In this document: positions 44,285 to 54,826 of the stretch, in pieces
Layout: every line of letters begins with the position of its first letter
How positions within the stretch are numbered: position 1 is the first letter of the stretch
Source: Balaenoptera acutorostrata
Taxonomy: Eukaryota > Chordata > Mammalia > Artiodactyla > Balaenopteridae
Direction of reading: 5' to 3'
Length of the DNA: 64,000 nucleotides
NCBI RefSeq assembly: GCF_949987535.1
Contig: NC_080068.1
Span: forward strand, 80,749,254 to 80,813,253
Made by a program: the position numbers and the translations under genes
The notes under the pieces: generated by a model
Database searches by the model: none
What the model saw: the letters and a program-made list of their open reading frames with translations, nothing else
Told to the model about the DNA's origin: nothing

Positions 44285-44510
44285 CAGGAGAAATGGTTAG
44301 AGTGGTTGAGACCATGGACCTCAGAGTCAGTCTGCCTGGCTTCAAATCCCAACTCTGTGCACTTGTTTCCTTATCTGTAACATGGGGGTAAAAATAGTAC
44401 CCACACCTCATTACTGCTGTTATGAGGTTACACAAATTATTGCACGTCCAGTGCAGAACAGTGCCTGGCACAGAAATAATGCCAAGTAAATGTTTGCTCT
44501 TAACACTATT
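44285..44510 (+). mobile_element. MIR SINE, nearly full length
   Basis: 'atggttagagtggttgagaccatggacctcagagtcagtctgcctggcttcaaatcccaactctgtgcacttgtttccttatctgtaacatgggggtaaaaatagtacccacacctcattactgctgttatgaggttacac' to 'cagtgcctggcacagaaataatgccaagtaaatg'. A short internal deletion removes part of the centre. Confidence 0.95.
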
Positions 44511-45035
44511 TATGTCTTGAGTTCATGAATCTTAATTTCACTCCACACATCTTACAGCTAGTTAAATTTCTTCCTTGATTTGGTCTTGGTTTTAGTATTG
44601 TAAATTTTTATCTTTGCCTTGTACCTTCACAGTTCAGTGTAAAGCTGGGAGAGTCAGAGGGTATTTACAGTATAAGTCTGTATTCTTTCATTCACTTTCT
44701 CCTCAAGGATTGGAGGGGCGATGGATTCTATGGGAGACAAAGAAACGTGAACTAACTAATCATTCCTAGAAATGAACAGTTTTCTGTGCTGTGGCATGAG
44801 TGTGCCTTAAAGAGGAATGAAAAATATGGATTGATACTGGGGGAAGGGTGAAAGTCAGGAATGTTACTCTTAGACCTTGCTATATCTGAGCTGCAAACAC
44901 ACTAAAAAAGGTGAGATACTAATAGATGTCTGTGTTCCAGGGGGAATTCAAGACCCTTTGATTAAGAGTACTTTGTACATTGAAATGAACACATCTTAAT
45001 TCAGAGGAAACAAAAGCTGAGTGAAGACAAATTGA
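44511..45035. other. Unassigned DNA
   Basis: No feature recognised. Confidence 0.4.
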
Positions 45036-45039
45036 GAAG

Positions 45040-45260
45040 CAACACTGACTGTGGAATGGTTAACCTGTAAATCCTAGCACCAGACCACCCGGGTTCATGT
45101 CCTGCATTGTTCCTTACTAGCAGTATGTCCTGGCAACAGTCAGGAATCCCCTTTTTCTCCTCAATTACCTCGTCTGTACAATGGTTATAACAAGAGTAAC
45201 TTCTTCGTAAACTATTGGGAAGAGTGAATGAATTATCCACATAAAGTACTCATAGTACAG
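45040..45260 (+). mobile_element. MIR SINE
   Basis: 'gaatggttaacctgtaaatcctagcaccagaccacccgggttcatgtcctgcattgttccttactagcagtatgtcctggcaacagtcaggaatcccctttttctcctcaattacctcgtctgtacaatggttataacaagagtaac'. Confidence 0.85.
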
Positions 45261-47695
45261 TTTGTATACGGGTCCCACTAATGTTTTATATGTTTATGTA
45301 GAACCTTAAATCTCCAAATATAAGAAACTGGACACTTTTTAAAATGAAGAATATGAGTCAAAGAAACGTGCTTAGTTTTAATAATAGTCTTGAGGTAGAG
45401 ATTATAAAGATAGTAAGTAAAATGAGATACAAATAAAGTTATTCAAATGTACAATTATTATTCAGATAAAATTCTTATTTTAATTTCACCTAACAATGAT
45501 TTGAAAGAAATCCTAGTAGCATATTTTCAGTATACTATATATGAGTATGATACTATTACCTTATTTAAATACATGATACTTCAAAAGATAGAAATGACTT
45601 TTTGATCCCCTAAAATGTATTGCATTCATTTTTCACACTTTATGAACGTCATTACCATGAATACAGGTCTGCTTCAATTTAGAAGGACAGTGTTAAAATA
45701 AAAAAAGTTTGCCCTTGTAAGAATTCATTTATTTGCATTAGAAAAACTTTTAAGAAAGGAAAAATTATTCTGCACTAAAGGGCAAAATTAGAACAGGAAC
45801 ACATATTTTAACATTTTCTCCAGGGAATAAAAAGGTAGAACACAAATTCAGCTGGCTGGTTTGTAAGGTCAAAAAAGAGAATTGGGTGAGATACTTGGTA
45901 CCCTCAAGTAAGTATGAGCCAGTTCGTGTCAACCATAATTATCAGTTATATAAGATAAAGTGAGAAAAGGGAGGCCTCTTGTCTCCTTATTTTCCTGAGA
46001 AAATTCAACAGATTGAATTAGAATAAAAGCAGAAATCATGACATCATTGATAAACACAGGAACAGCTTTCCATCCTAAACTTTATTAAAGAAGCTGTTTA
46101 ATAGTCTATTTTGGCCACCTATTAAGAGGAAATTAGAAAAGAAAACATAGTAATTATGATTAATAAGAAAGTAAAGGCAAATGTGGTGGTCCATGTGAGA
46201 GTACCAAGAGCCTTGCTTACACTGTAAAGGGTCCCACAGGAAGACTAAAAAACAAATACCACTTTCATTTAATCTGTAGGTTTGCTTGTGCCAGATTACA
46301 TAGTTATAAAACTAGTAAAAACTAAGCTAGGCTGAACATTTTACAATCAAGCTTTAGCCTCATTATTCTTCCTGTCTTGAAGAAATGAGGTATAGAGACG
46401 GATGCAGTGACTACTCTAGATTCTTTTTATACGTATCTGCTACATTTTGGAAAAAGTTGAGCCCAGTACTTCACTGAGACTGCTACAGGCAATTAAAGAC
46501 ATGATTGCTTCCCTGTTGTTGGTTAATCTTGGTTACCTCTATATTTATAATGTATTCAAGTTGGAGACCAATTAATTCCATTTTCACAGGGACAAAATTT
46601 AAAGCATCTTCCAAATGCTCACTCAGGGGCCTCTTCCAAGCCTGGGTAAAAATCCACAAGCCTGCTCCCATTGGGGCAAGAATAAATTTTATAGTTAAGG
46701 GAAAGCACCACGGTGAATCCATTTGCATGACAAGATACACTTTAAATTATGTATAATATTGCTGGTGGTATATGAATATTTGATTCTAGTCCAGAAACAC
46801 TAATCTTAATGGTGGGTTTGGAAAACCTGGAGCATTTATTAATAACAATACATGTTTTTGTATAGTAGACAAAGTATAAATGCTGAACTAAGTAAAAGTA
46901 AACAGAGATTCCCTTTCTCCAAGTTAAAATTAAGTAGTTAAAACTATTACCTCTTCCATATATCATGTGTACATAAATAAAAATGCTAAAATATTTAATT
47001 TGCCTGAAATCATTCAGTTTAGATTTGCAGAATGGCTGGGAAGATAGTTTTGCAACTTGTCATAATAAAGCAGGAAAGGGGTCAGGAGCAGTGATAACCT
47101 CACAATCAGATCTGTACATCCTCCAGCACCTCAGATGCTAAGGAAGGAAAGAAAGAACAGGAAGAAGAGCAGCACCTCCCGGTACTTGTGTGGCTGCTAT
47201 GGACAGCTGAGAATACAGAAGGGGCCATAAAACAGAAGACCTACAAGGCTGTCCTATATCTGTGCATATTTCTAGTTGGGACACCTGCTTTGACCTCCAC
47301 TCCACAGAGTTTTCTCTGCATTGGAACAATGACAGTTGTTTACAAAATTGCTCTGTCCCTGATACTTAAAGAATAAAAGTAAAAACCAATATGATAAGTA
47401 TTCATAGAATATTGATGGTACACACTGATACTGTGATTCAACTTCCTCCTTACTCACTCTTGGTTACCATTTTCACTCTCTTCCCATACTAAGACAAAAG
47501 AATCAGAAAACACAGAGAATACGAAGAAAAGAATGAAGAATATGATACATTCTTGCTAGTCAGTATAAATTTTATTTTCACCTTTTATAAACGTGGATTG
47601 TGAGTTACTCTATAATGTGATTTGTTGTGTGTATACATAAGCATCGATGATGATGGAGGGGCCAACACCCTGGGTATTGGCATAATCACCTTTGA
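45261..47695. other. 2.4 kb of unique AT-rich DNA
   Basis: No repeat recognised. 46483-46756 is open on both strands (85 codons minus, 83 codons plus) without a known domain. Candidate conserved non-coding stretch by absence of repeats only. Confidence 0.45.
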
Positions 47696-47699
47696 CTCA

Positions 47700-48370
47700 T
47701 CCTTCTCCTTTAACCCCCGCATTTAAAGAGTCAACATCAATTTTATTTCTTAAATGTCTCTAATCTATGCCCTCCTCTCTATTTTACCTCTCACCACACC
47801 GATTATCTTTCATCTGGATCATGACATTAGTTGGGTTCCTAGTCAGGTGTCTCACCTCCAGCCTCTTCACAACACTACCTCCAGAGTAACACATCTGAAC
47901 ATGAGAAAGTCCTCCTCACTTCTAAAAATGTAAGCTGCAACTTACTTATAAGGTCTGGCCTCAGACTATACTTCTTGCCTCATGTTCCCCAATGCCCTGT
48001 AATTAAGCCTATATTCTAACTACATGCAGGAACTGATGGTCTCTGGACATTCAAGGCACCTCATATCCCATGTCTTAGATCTAAAGATGGAAAGCACTTA
48101 GTCCTTCTAGCTTCACTGCAAACATTACTTCCTCTGGATGTCTTTTGTGACCCACAGAGTCAGAACAATTTTCTCAACCTGGCTCCCATAGCACTTGTTT
48201 AATACAATATTTTCAAATTTGTCAAATTGTATAATATTTAACTGCATGCACATCCCCTTTCCCCTCTCTCTCTGTTTAGGTGGGTAGTTAAGAGTACAGA
48301 GATAGTATGTTATTTTTATACCTCTTAGCATCAAGTCTTATACACGATAAGCACTACGTAGATTTGCTGA
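47700..48370 (+). mobile_element. L2 LINE remnant
   Basis: Ordered L2 phrases: 'atttaaagagtcaacatcaattttatttct', 'cgattatctttcatctggatcatgacattagttgggttcctagtcaggtgtctcacctccagcctcttcacaac', 'cttataaggtctggcctcagactatac', 'cttagtccttctagcttcactgcaaacattacttcctctggatgtcttttgtgaccc', and 'aagcactacgtagatttgctgattgttttattgaa'. Confidence 0.78.
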
Positions 48371-48875
48371 TTGTTTTATTGAACAACATTGCGAAATGTG
48401 CATATTCAGAATCACATGGAGACTTTAGGTTGGTTTGGTATAGCAGACATGGACCTTGTACTGTGAGTAGATACTGGATAGTGTGAGGGAAAAAAACCCC
48501 TAAGAAATCTTTGTTGTTTTCACAATTTGCATGTATGACATTTCCAAGTACAGATTTTGGCAGCTTCAAGTTTCTCTGTCCAGGGAAATTAGATTAAAAA
48601 AGTCAAAGTTTATTACAGAATTTAATGGTTGGCTTAAACAACCTTAATAAAGCCTTGGGCAACAAAGCTTCATTCCCCAATGGAGAAAAGTACACTGCAT
48701 ACTAGATGAGTGATGATTTTATCTGACTCGTTCAACTGTATGTAGGAGAATTCCACAAAACAAACAGGGCATTATTTTTCCATTTTCTGCACTTTTGTAG
48801 TGGAAATAAAAATAGACTGGGAAAAAGGGACTTGGGTTCTAGACCTTACTATGGCTTCTAATTAAACCATTAAGG
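48371..48875. other. Unassigned AT-rich DNA
   Basis: No feature recognised. Confidence 0.4.
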
Positions 48876-48879
48876 GTCT

Positions 48880-49085
48880 TGTTGTAGGAAGAGTATGGGA
48901 TTTGGAATTAAAGAGACCTAGGTTGGAATCCTGGCTCCATCTCTTACTAGTTGCAGGACTTGAGGCCAACTGCAGAAACTACTTAAGTCTCAGCATCCTC
49001 TTTGATAGTGCTGGAAGAATAATGTCCACCATGGGTTGTGTATTGAAAAGTGCTCAGAACAGCAGCTGGTGTATTTTAGGAGCTC
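48880..49085 (+). mobile_element. MIR SINE
   Basis: 'gtatgggatttggaattaaagagacctaggttggaatcctggctccatctcttactagttgcaggacttgaggccaactgcagaaactacttaagtctcagcatcctc' to 'gtattgaaaagtgctcagaacagcagctgg'. The 89-codon frame here is chance. Confidence 0.9.
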
Positions 49086-49089
49086 AGGA

Positions 49090-49205
49090 AATATTGGATT
49101 CCTTCACTTCTTTGGGTCTCAATTTTTTTACCTGTGTAAAATGTAGGATTTTTAGCTACTTAGTTACTTAATGATCGCAAGGCTGTTTCTAGCTCTAAAG
49201 TCCTG
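49090..49205 (+). mobile_element. Second MIR-type fragment
   Basis: 'ctttgggtctcaatttttttacctgtgtaaaatgtaggatttttag' followed by 'aatgatcgcaaggctgtttctagctctaaagtcctg', typical of the MIR-like core plus 'ctctaaggtcccttccagctctaa' tail. Confidence 0.6.
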
Positions 49206-49344
49206 TCTTCCATTTATCCTTAGAGGTATACAAATGGTACTGGGAATCTTTGAAAACGTTTTAAAAGCTTTTGCATTCTGATGAATGTTCCTTTTTCTTT
49301 GAATCTCTTTAGGTTGAATTTTCTCTTTTTCTAGCCTCTTGATA

Positions 49345-51250
49345 GTTTTACCTCTTGCCTTCCAATTTGGATACCTTTTATTTCTTTTTCTTATCTGATT
49401 GCTGTGGCTGGGACTTCCAATATTATGTTGAGTAAAAGTGGCAAGAGTGGGCATCCTTGTCTTGTTACTGATCTCAGTGGAAATGCTCAGCTTTTCCCTG
49501 CTGAGTATGATGTTAGCTGTAGGCTTATCATACATGACCTTTATTATGTTGAGATATGTTCCATTGATATCCACATTGTGGAGAGTTTTTATCATAAATG
49601 GATGTTGAATTTTGTCAAAACCCTTTTTCTACAGCTGAGTTGATCATATGATTTTTATTCTTCAGTTTGTTAAGGTTTATTGCATTAATTGATTTGTGTA
49701 TATTGAACCTTCCTTGCATCCTTGGTATAAATCCCACTTGATCATAGTGTATGATCCTTTTAATGTATCACTGAATTTGTTCTGCTAATATTTTATTGAG
49801 TATTTTTGCATCTATATTCATCAGCGATACTGGCCTATAATTTTCTTTTTTGTGATATCTTCCTTTGGATACTGGCTTCATAGAATGAGTTAAGAAGCAT
49901 TTCTTCCTCTGCAATGTTTTGGAATAGTTTGAGAAGGATAGGTGTTAACTCTTCTCTAAATGTTTGGTAGAATTCACCTGTGAAGCCATCGGATCCTGGA
50001 CTTTTGTTTGTTAGGAGTTTTTGCATTCCTGATTCCATTTTATTACTGGTAATTCATCTGTTCATATTTTCTATTTCTTCCTGTTTCAGTTTTGGTGGTT
50101 TGTACATTTCTAGGAATTTGTCCATTTCTTCTAGGTTGTCTATTTTATTGGAGTATGGTTGTTCGTAGTATTCTCTTATGATCTTTTGTATTTATGTGGT
50201 GTCATTTGTAATTTCTCCTTTTTCATTTCTGATTTTATTGATGGGCACTCTCTTTTTTTCTTAATGAGTCTGGCTAAAGGTTTATCAATTTTGTTGATCT
50301 TTTTAAAGAACCAGTTTCCTTGATCTTTTCTATTTCTTTTTAGTCTCCATTTCATTTATTTCTGCTCTGTTCTTTATGATTTCTTTCCTTCCACTAACTT
50401 TGGTTTTGTTTGTTCTTTTTCTAGTTCTTTTAGGTATAAAGTTAGGTTGTTTGAGATTTTTCTTGTTTTCTGAGGTAGATTTTTATTGCTATAAACTTCC
50501 CTCTTAGAACTACTTTTGCTGCGTGTCCTAGATTTTGGATCATTGAGTTTTCATTTTCATTTGTCTCCAGGTATATTTTGATTTCTTCAGTGATCCATTG
50601 GTTATTTAGTAGCATAATGTTTAGCCTCCACATGGTTGTGTTTTTTTTCAGTTTTTCCCTTGTGGTTTATTTCTACTCTTATAGTGTTGTGGTCAGGAAA
50701 GATGCTAAATATGATTTCAATTTTCTTAAATTTACTGAGACTTATTTTATGACCTAGCATATGACCTATCCTGGAGAATGCTCCACGTGCACTTGAAAAG
50801 AATGTATATTCTGCTGCTTTCGGATGGAATTTTCTATACATATCTATTAAGTCCATTTAAGGCCAGTGTTTCTTTATTGATTTTCTTTCTAAATGATCTC
50901 TCCATTGATGTAAATGGGGTATTCAAGTCCCCTACTATTACTGTGTTACTGTCAACTTCTCCATTTATGTTTGTTAATATTTGCTTTATGTATTTAGGTG
51001 CTGCTATGTTGGGTGCCTGTATATTTACAATTCTTATATCTTCTTGGGTTGATCCCTTGATCATTATGTAATGTCCTTCTTTGTCTATTTCTATGGAATA
51101 CCTTTTTCCTCACTTTCAGTCTGTGTGTTTTTAAATCTGAAGTGAATCTCTTGTAGATAGTATATATGTGGGTCTTCTTTTTATATCCATTAAGCCACTC
51201 TCTTTGATTGGAGCATTAGTCCATTTACATTTAAAGTAATTATTGATAGG
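49345..51250 (-). pseudogene. L1 copy #1 ORF2 remnant (endonuclease and reverse transcriptase)
   Basis: Would have encoded the L1 endonuclease and reverse transcriptase needed for target-primed reverse transcription. Minus-strand frames at 51064-50834 (with 'VIVGDLNTPFTSMERS', endonuclease), 50856-50602 ('DLIDMYRKFHPKAAEYTFFS'), 50633-50442, 50038-49835 ('[17 protein letters not shown]', reverse transcriptase) and 49595-49164 follow each other in the normal order but in shifting frames. The catalytic YXDD region is lost by truncation. No functional product is possible. Confidence 0.92.
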
Positions 51251-51509
51251 TATGTACTTATTACCATTTTGTTAATTGCTTTGGGGTGGTCTTGTAGTTC
51301 TTTTTTTGTTCCTTTCCTCTTGTTTTGCTCTCTTCCCTTGTGATTTGATGACTATCTTTAGTATTATGTTTAGATTCCTTTCTCTTTTTTTGTGTGTGTA
51401 TCTATTAGAGATTTTTGGTTTGTGGTTACCATGATAATATATAGCAATATATATACACATACATAATTTTAAGTTGCTGATTTCTTACTTTCCAAGCACT
51501 TTTTTGTTC

Positions 51510-51690
51510 TTCTATCTTTTAAAATTTTTATTGTAGTTGATTTAAAATGTGTTAGTTTCTGCTGTACAGCAAAGTGAATCAGTTTTACATATATCTACTA
51601 TTTTTTAGATTCTTGTATAGGTCATGACAGAGTATTGAGAAAAGTTCCCTGTGCTATACAGTAGGTCCTTATTAGTTACCTCCAATGCAT
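51510..51690 (-). mobile_element. L1 3'-UTR fragment inserted in the spacer of L1 copy #1
   Basis: 'aaaatttttattgtagttgatttaaaatgtgttagtttctgctgtacagcaaagtgaatcagttttacatat' to 'agttccctgtgctatacagtaggtccttattagtta' is an antisense L1 tail with no counterpart at the same place in copy #2 (about 59,160). No clean TSD was seen. Confidence 0.75.
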
Positions 51691-51959
51691 TTTAACAACC
51701 CTGCATTTTTACTCCTCTTCCCCTATGATAACTGCTTTTGACATCATTATTTTGAATCTTTTTTTTGGGTGTGTGTAGCCTTAACTGCTTATTGTGGGAA
51801 AAATGATTTTACTACTTTTTTCTTTTAACCTTCCTATTAGCTTTGTTCATGGTTGATTTACTACTACTTTTACTGTTTATTTGCCTTTACCAATGAGATT
51901 TTTTCCTTTTGTAATTTTCAAGTCTCTTGTTATGGCCTTTTCTTTTTCACTTAGAGAAA

Positions 51960-52700
51960 TCCCTTTAACATTTCTTGTCAAGCTGGTTTGGTGGTGCTGA
52001 ACTCTTAGCTTTTGCTTGTCTGTAAAACTTTTGATCTCTCCAACAAACCTGAATAAGAGCCTTGCTGGGTAGAGTATTCTTGGTTGTAGAGTTTCTGGCC
52101 TGCAGTTTCTGCTGAAAGGTCAGCTGATAGCCTTATGGGAGTTCTCTTGTATGTAAGTTGTTGCTTTTCCCTTGCGGCTTTTAATATTCCCTCTTTATCT
52201 TTAATTTTTGCCATTTTAATTACAGTGTGTCTTGGTTTGGCCCCTTTGGGTTGGTCCTGTCTGGGACTCTCTGTTATTCCTGGACCTGGATATTTGTTTC
52301 CTTTCCCAAGTCAGGGAAATTTTCAGCTATTATGTCTTCAAATACATTCTCTGCCCCTTTCTCTCTCACTTCTCCTCTGGGGACCCCATAATGCAAATGT
52401 TAGTACAATTGGTGTTGTCCTAGAGGTCTCTTAACCTGTCCTCATTTCTTTTCATTCTTTTTTCTGTTCAGTGATTTCCATCACTCTATCTTTAGGCTCA
52501 CTGACCCATTCCTCTGTATCATTTAATCTACTGTTGATCCCTTCTACTGTATTTTTGATTTCAGTTATTGTATTCTTCATCTGTTTGGTTCTTCTTTATG
52601 TTTTCTAACTCTGTTAAAAACATCTAACTTCTCACTCTGTTCATCCATTCTTCTCTTGAGTTCTTTGATCATCTTTATAATCATTACCTTGAAATCTTTA
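51960..52700 (-). pseudogene. L1 copy #1 ORF1 remnant
   Basis: Would have encoded the RNA-binding ORF1 protein. 52214-52005 minus reads 'GILKAAREKQQLTYKRTPIRL', the C-terminal domain signature, then degenerates. The N-terminal coiled-coil half survives only as fragments with frameshifts. Confidence 0.88.
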
Positions 52701-52779
52701 TTTAGTAGATGCCTGTCTCCATTTCACTTAGTCTTTCTTCTGAGGTTTTATCCTGTTCCTTCATTTGGAACATGTTACT

Positions 52780-54815
52780 CTGTCCTCTTGTTTTGCCTAA
52801 TTTGCTGTTTGTATTTATATGTATCTGGTAGGTTGGTTATATTTCCTGACCTGGGAAAAGTGGCCGTTTGTAGGAGACATCCTGTGCTTCCTAGCAGCAC
52901 ATGCCTATCTGGTCACCAGAGCTATAAGGTCTAGGGGTACCCCTATGTGGGCTGTATGGGTCCTTCTGTTGTGGCAGACTGACTACTGTGGGAGGTCTGG
53001 TAGTTGTGGCTGGCCCCTGGTCTGGTTGATTGCTAGGCCCTGCCTTGTTCAGAGGCTGCCAGTCACTGGTTGGCAGGACTGGGTCATGAGACAGCTGTCT
53101 GTGGAACCCTGGGGGTGGGGTCCCTGGGCTAGTGGTGACTCACTGGTGGGCAGAGTCAGGGTTTGGGGCTGAGTGGTTACAGGGCAGGGGTTCCCAGATC
53201 TACTGTTGGCCTGTTTGTAGGTGGGGCTGGTTCCTGACACATCTGGCTGAAGGTTTCAGGGTGTCTCAAAGATCGTGCTGGTCTGCTGGTGAGTGTTACT
53301 GGATCCCAGGGTGGTTAGCTGTGAGGAGTCCATGGTAACTCAGAGCTGGTGCTGGCCTGCCCGAGGGCAGGGCCAGGGACTGGGGTGGAGGTTCCCAGTG
53401 CTGGCTCACTGGTTGGTGGAGCTGTGAACCAGCATCTCTGGTTGCAGGGCCCTGGGGGTCCTGAAGCTGGTGTCATCCCCCTGGTAGGTGGGGCTGGATC
53501 CTGAGGACACTTACTGAAGGGCCCAAGGTGTCTCAGAGCTGGAGTTGTGGTCAGAGCCAGAGCCGTGGGGGTCCCTGGTATAGTGCCAGCTTGCTGGTAT
53601 GTTGGTTGGGTCTTGACAAGGCAGGCTGTGGTGGTCCTAGTGATGGCGACCAGCCACTGGTGAGCAGGGTTGGGATCCAGGGAATCCCAGGGCTATTATT
53701 GCCTGCCCAGTGGTGGGTGCAGTTGGGACTTGGGGCTAGTGACAGCCCACTAGCAGGCAGAGCTGGATCCTGGGGTCTCTGGCTGCAGGGCCCAGGGGTC
53801 CCAGAGGTCCCAGAGCTGGTTTGGACTGCTTGTGTGGGGGTCTGAGGACCAGGGTGTTCCAGGGCTAGTGCTGGCTCACTGGGCAGAGTCTGTTCTTGGG
53901 ATCTCTGGCTGCAAGGCCCTGAGGGTTCTTGAGCTGGTCTGCTAGTGAGTGGGCTGGGTCCTGCCATGGCTGGCTGTAGTGGTCCTGGGGCTGGTGGGCA
54001 CTGTCAGATCCCAGGTGTTCCTAGGGTTGGTACCTGCCCAGTGGTGTGTGAGGCTGGTCCCAGGGCTAGTGCATGCACACTGGTGCATTTGGCTGGGTCC
54101 TGGGTCCTCTGGTGGAGGACCTGTGTCGCAGTGCAGCTGTGAGTTCAGGCATTTTTGAGGCAGCCTACCTACTGGTGTGTGTCCCTACCTAGCTCGTTGT
54201 TTGGCCTGAGACATCCCAGTTCTGATGCCTACAGGCTGCCTGGTGGGGTTGAGTCCTGAAGCTAATAAGCTAGAGGGAGGATTACAAAATGGCACTTGCC
54301 AGCACCAGTGAACATGTAGTAGAACGAGCTCCTAATAATGGCTGCTGCCAGTGTTTGTGTCCCCAGGGTGAGCTTCAGTTGCCTGCTCCTCTCCGGGAGA
54401 CTCTGCAAGATCAGCAGGTGGGTCTGACCCAGGCTTTTCTCAAATTACTGCTTCTGCCCAGGTCCTGGAGCATGTGAGCTTTTGTATACAACCTTTAAGA
54501 GTGGAGTCTCTATTTCCCACAGCCCTCTAGGTCTCCCAAAAGTAAGCCCCACTGTCCTTCAAAGCCAATTGTTCTAGGGGCTCATCTTCTGGTGCAGGAC
54601 CCCCAGGATGGGGAGCCAATGTGGGGCTCAGACCCATTGCTCCTTTGGGAGAACCTCTGCAATTGTAATTAACCTCCTGTTTGTGGGTTGCCCAGCCTGA
54701 GGTATGGGTCTTCACTATACTGCACATACCCATCTCATTGTGGTTCCTTCTTTATATCTTTATTTGTAGAAGTTCTTTTCTGCTAGATTCTGTCTTTCTC
54801 ATCAATAGTTGTACC
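52780..54815 (-). promoter_or_regulatory. L1 copy #1 5' UTR, long and internally repetitive
   Basis: GC-rich 2-kb block. A motif resembling 'atctctggytgcarggccctg...gtcctgagctggt' recurs at 53433-53471, 53774-53820 and 53900-53938, and many 'ggtgggcagagctgg' variants lie between. L1 5' UTRs contain the internal pol II promoter, but that of copy #2 is only about 1.1 kb and lacks most of this. Open frames up to 138 codons here are low-complexity artefacts. Confidence 0.8.
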
Positions 54816-54826
54816 ATTTTTTTAGA

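Larger units (their letters stand above)
49345..54815 (-). mobile_element. LINE-1 copy #1, 3'-truncated, antisense
   Basis: Long L1 running right to left. 5' UTR at about 54815-52780 is GC-rich and unusually long, ORF1 remnant at about 52700-51960, inter-ORF spacer at about 51950-51260 (with a second L1 fragment inserted), and ORF2 endonuclease and reverse-transcriptase remnants at about 51250-49345. At its left edge it stops short of the segment encoding the catalytic FADD, so about 1.8 kb of 3' coding and UTR sequence is missing. At its right edge the first ~55 bases of the 5' UTR are missing compared with copy #2. Confidence 0.93.

Noticed and set aside
53528..53967. 105-codon plus and 138-codon minus frames
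   Set aside because: GC-rich, internally repetitive L1 5' UTR; low-complexity translations on both strands.
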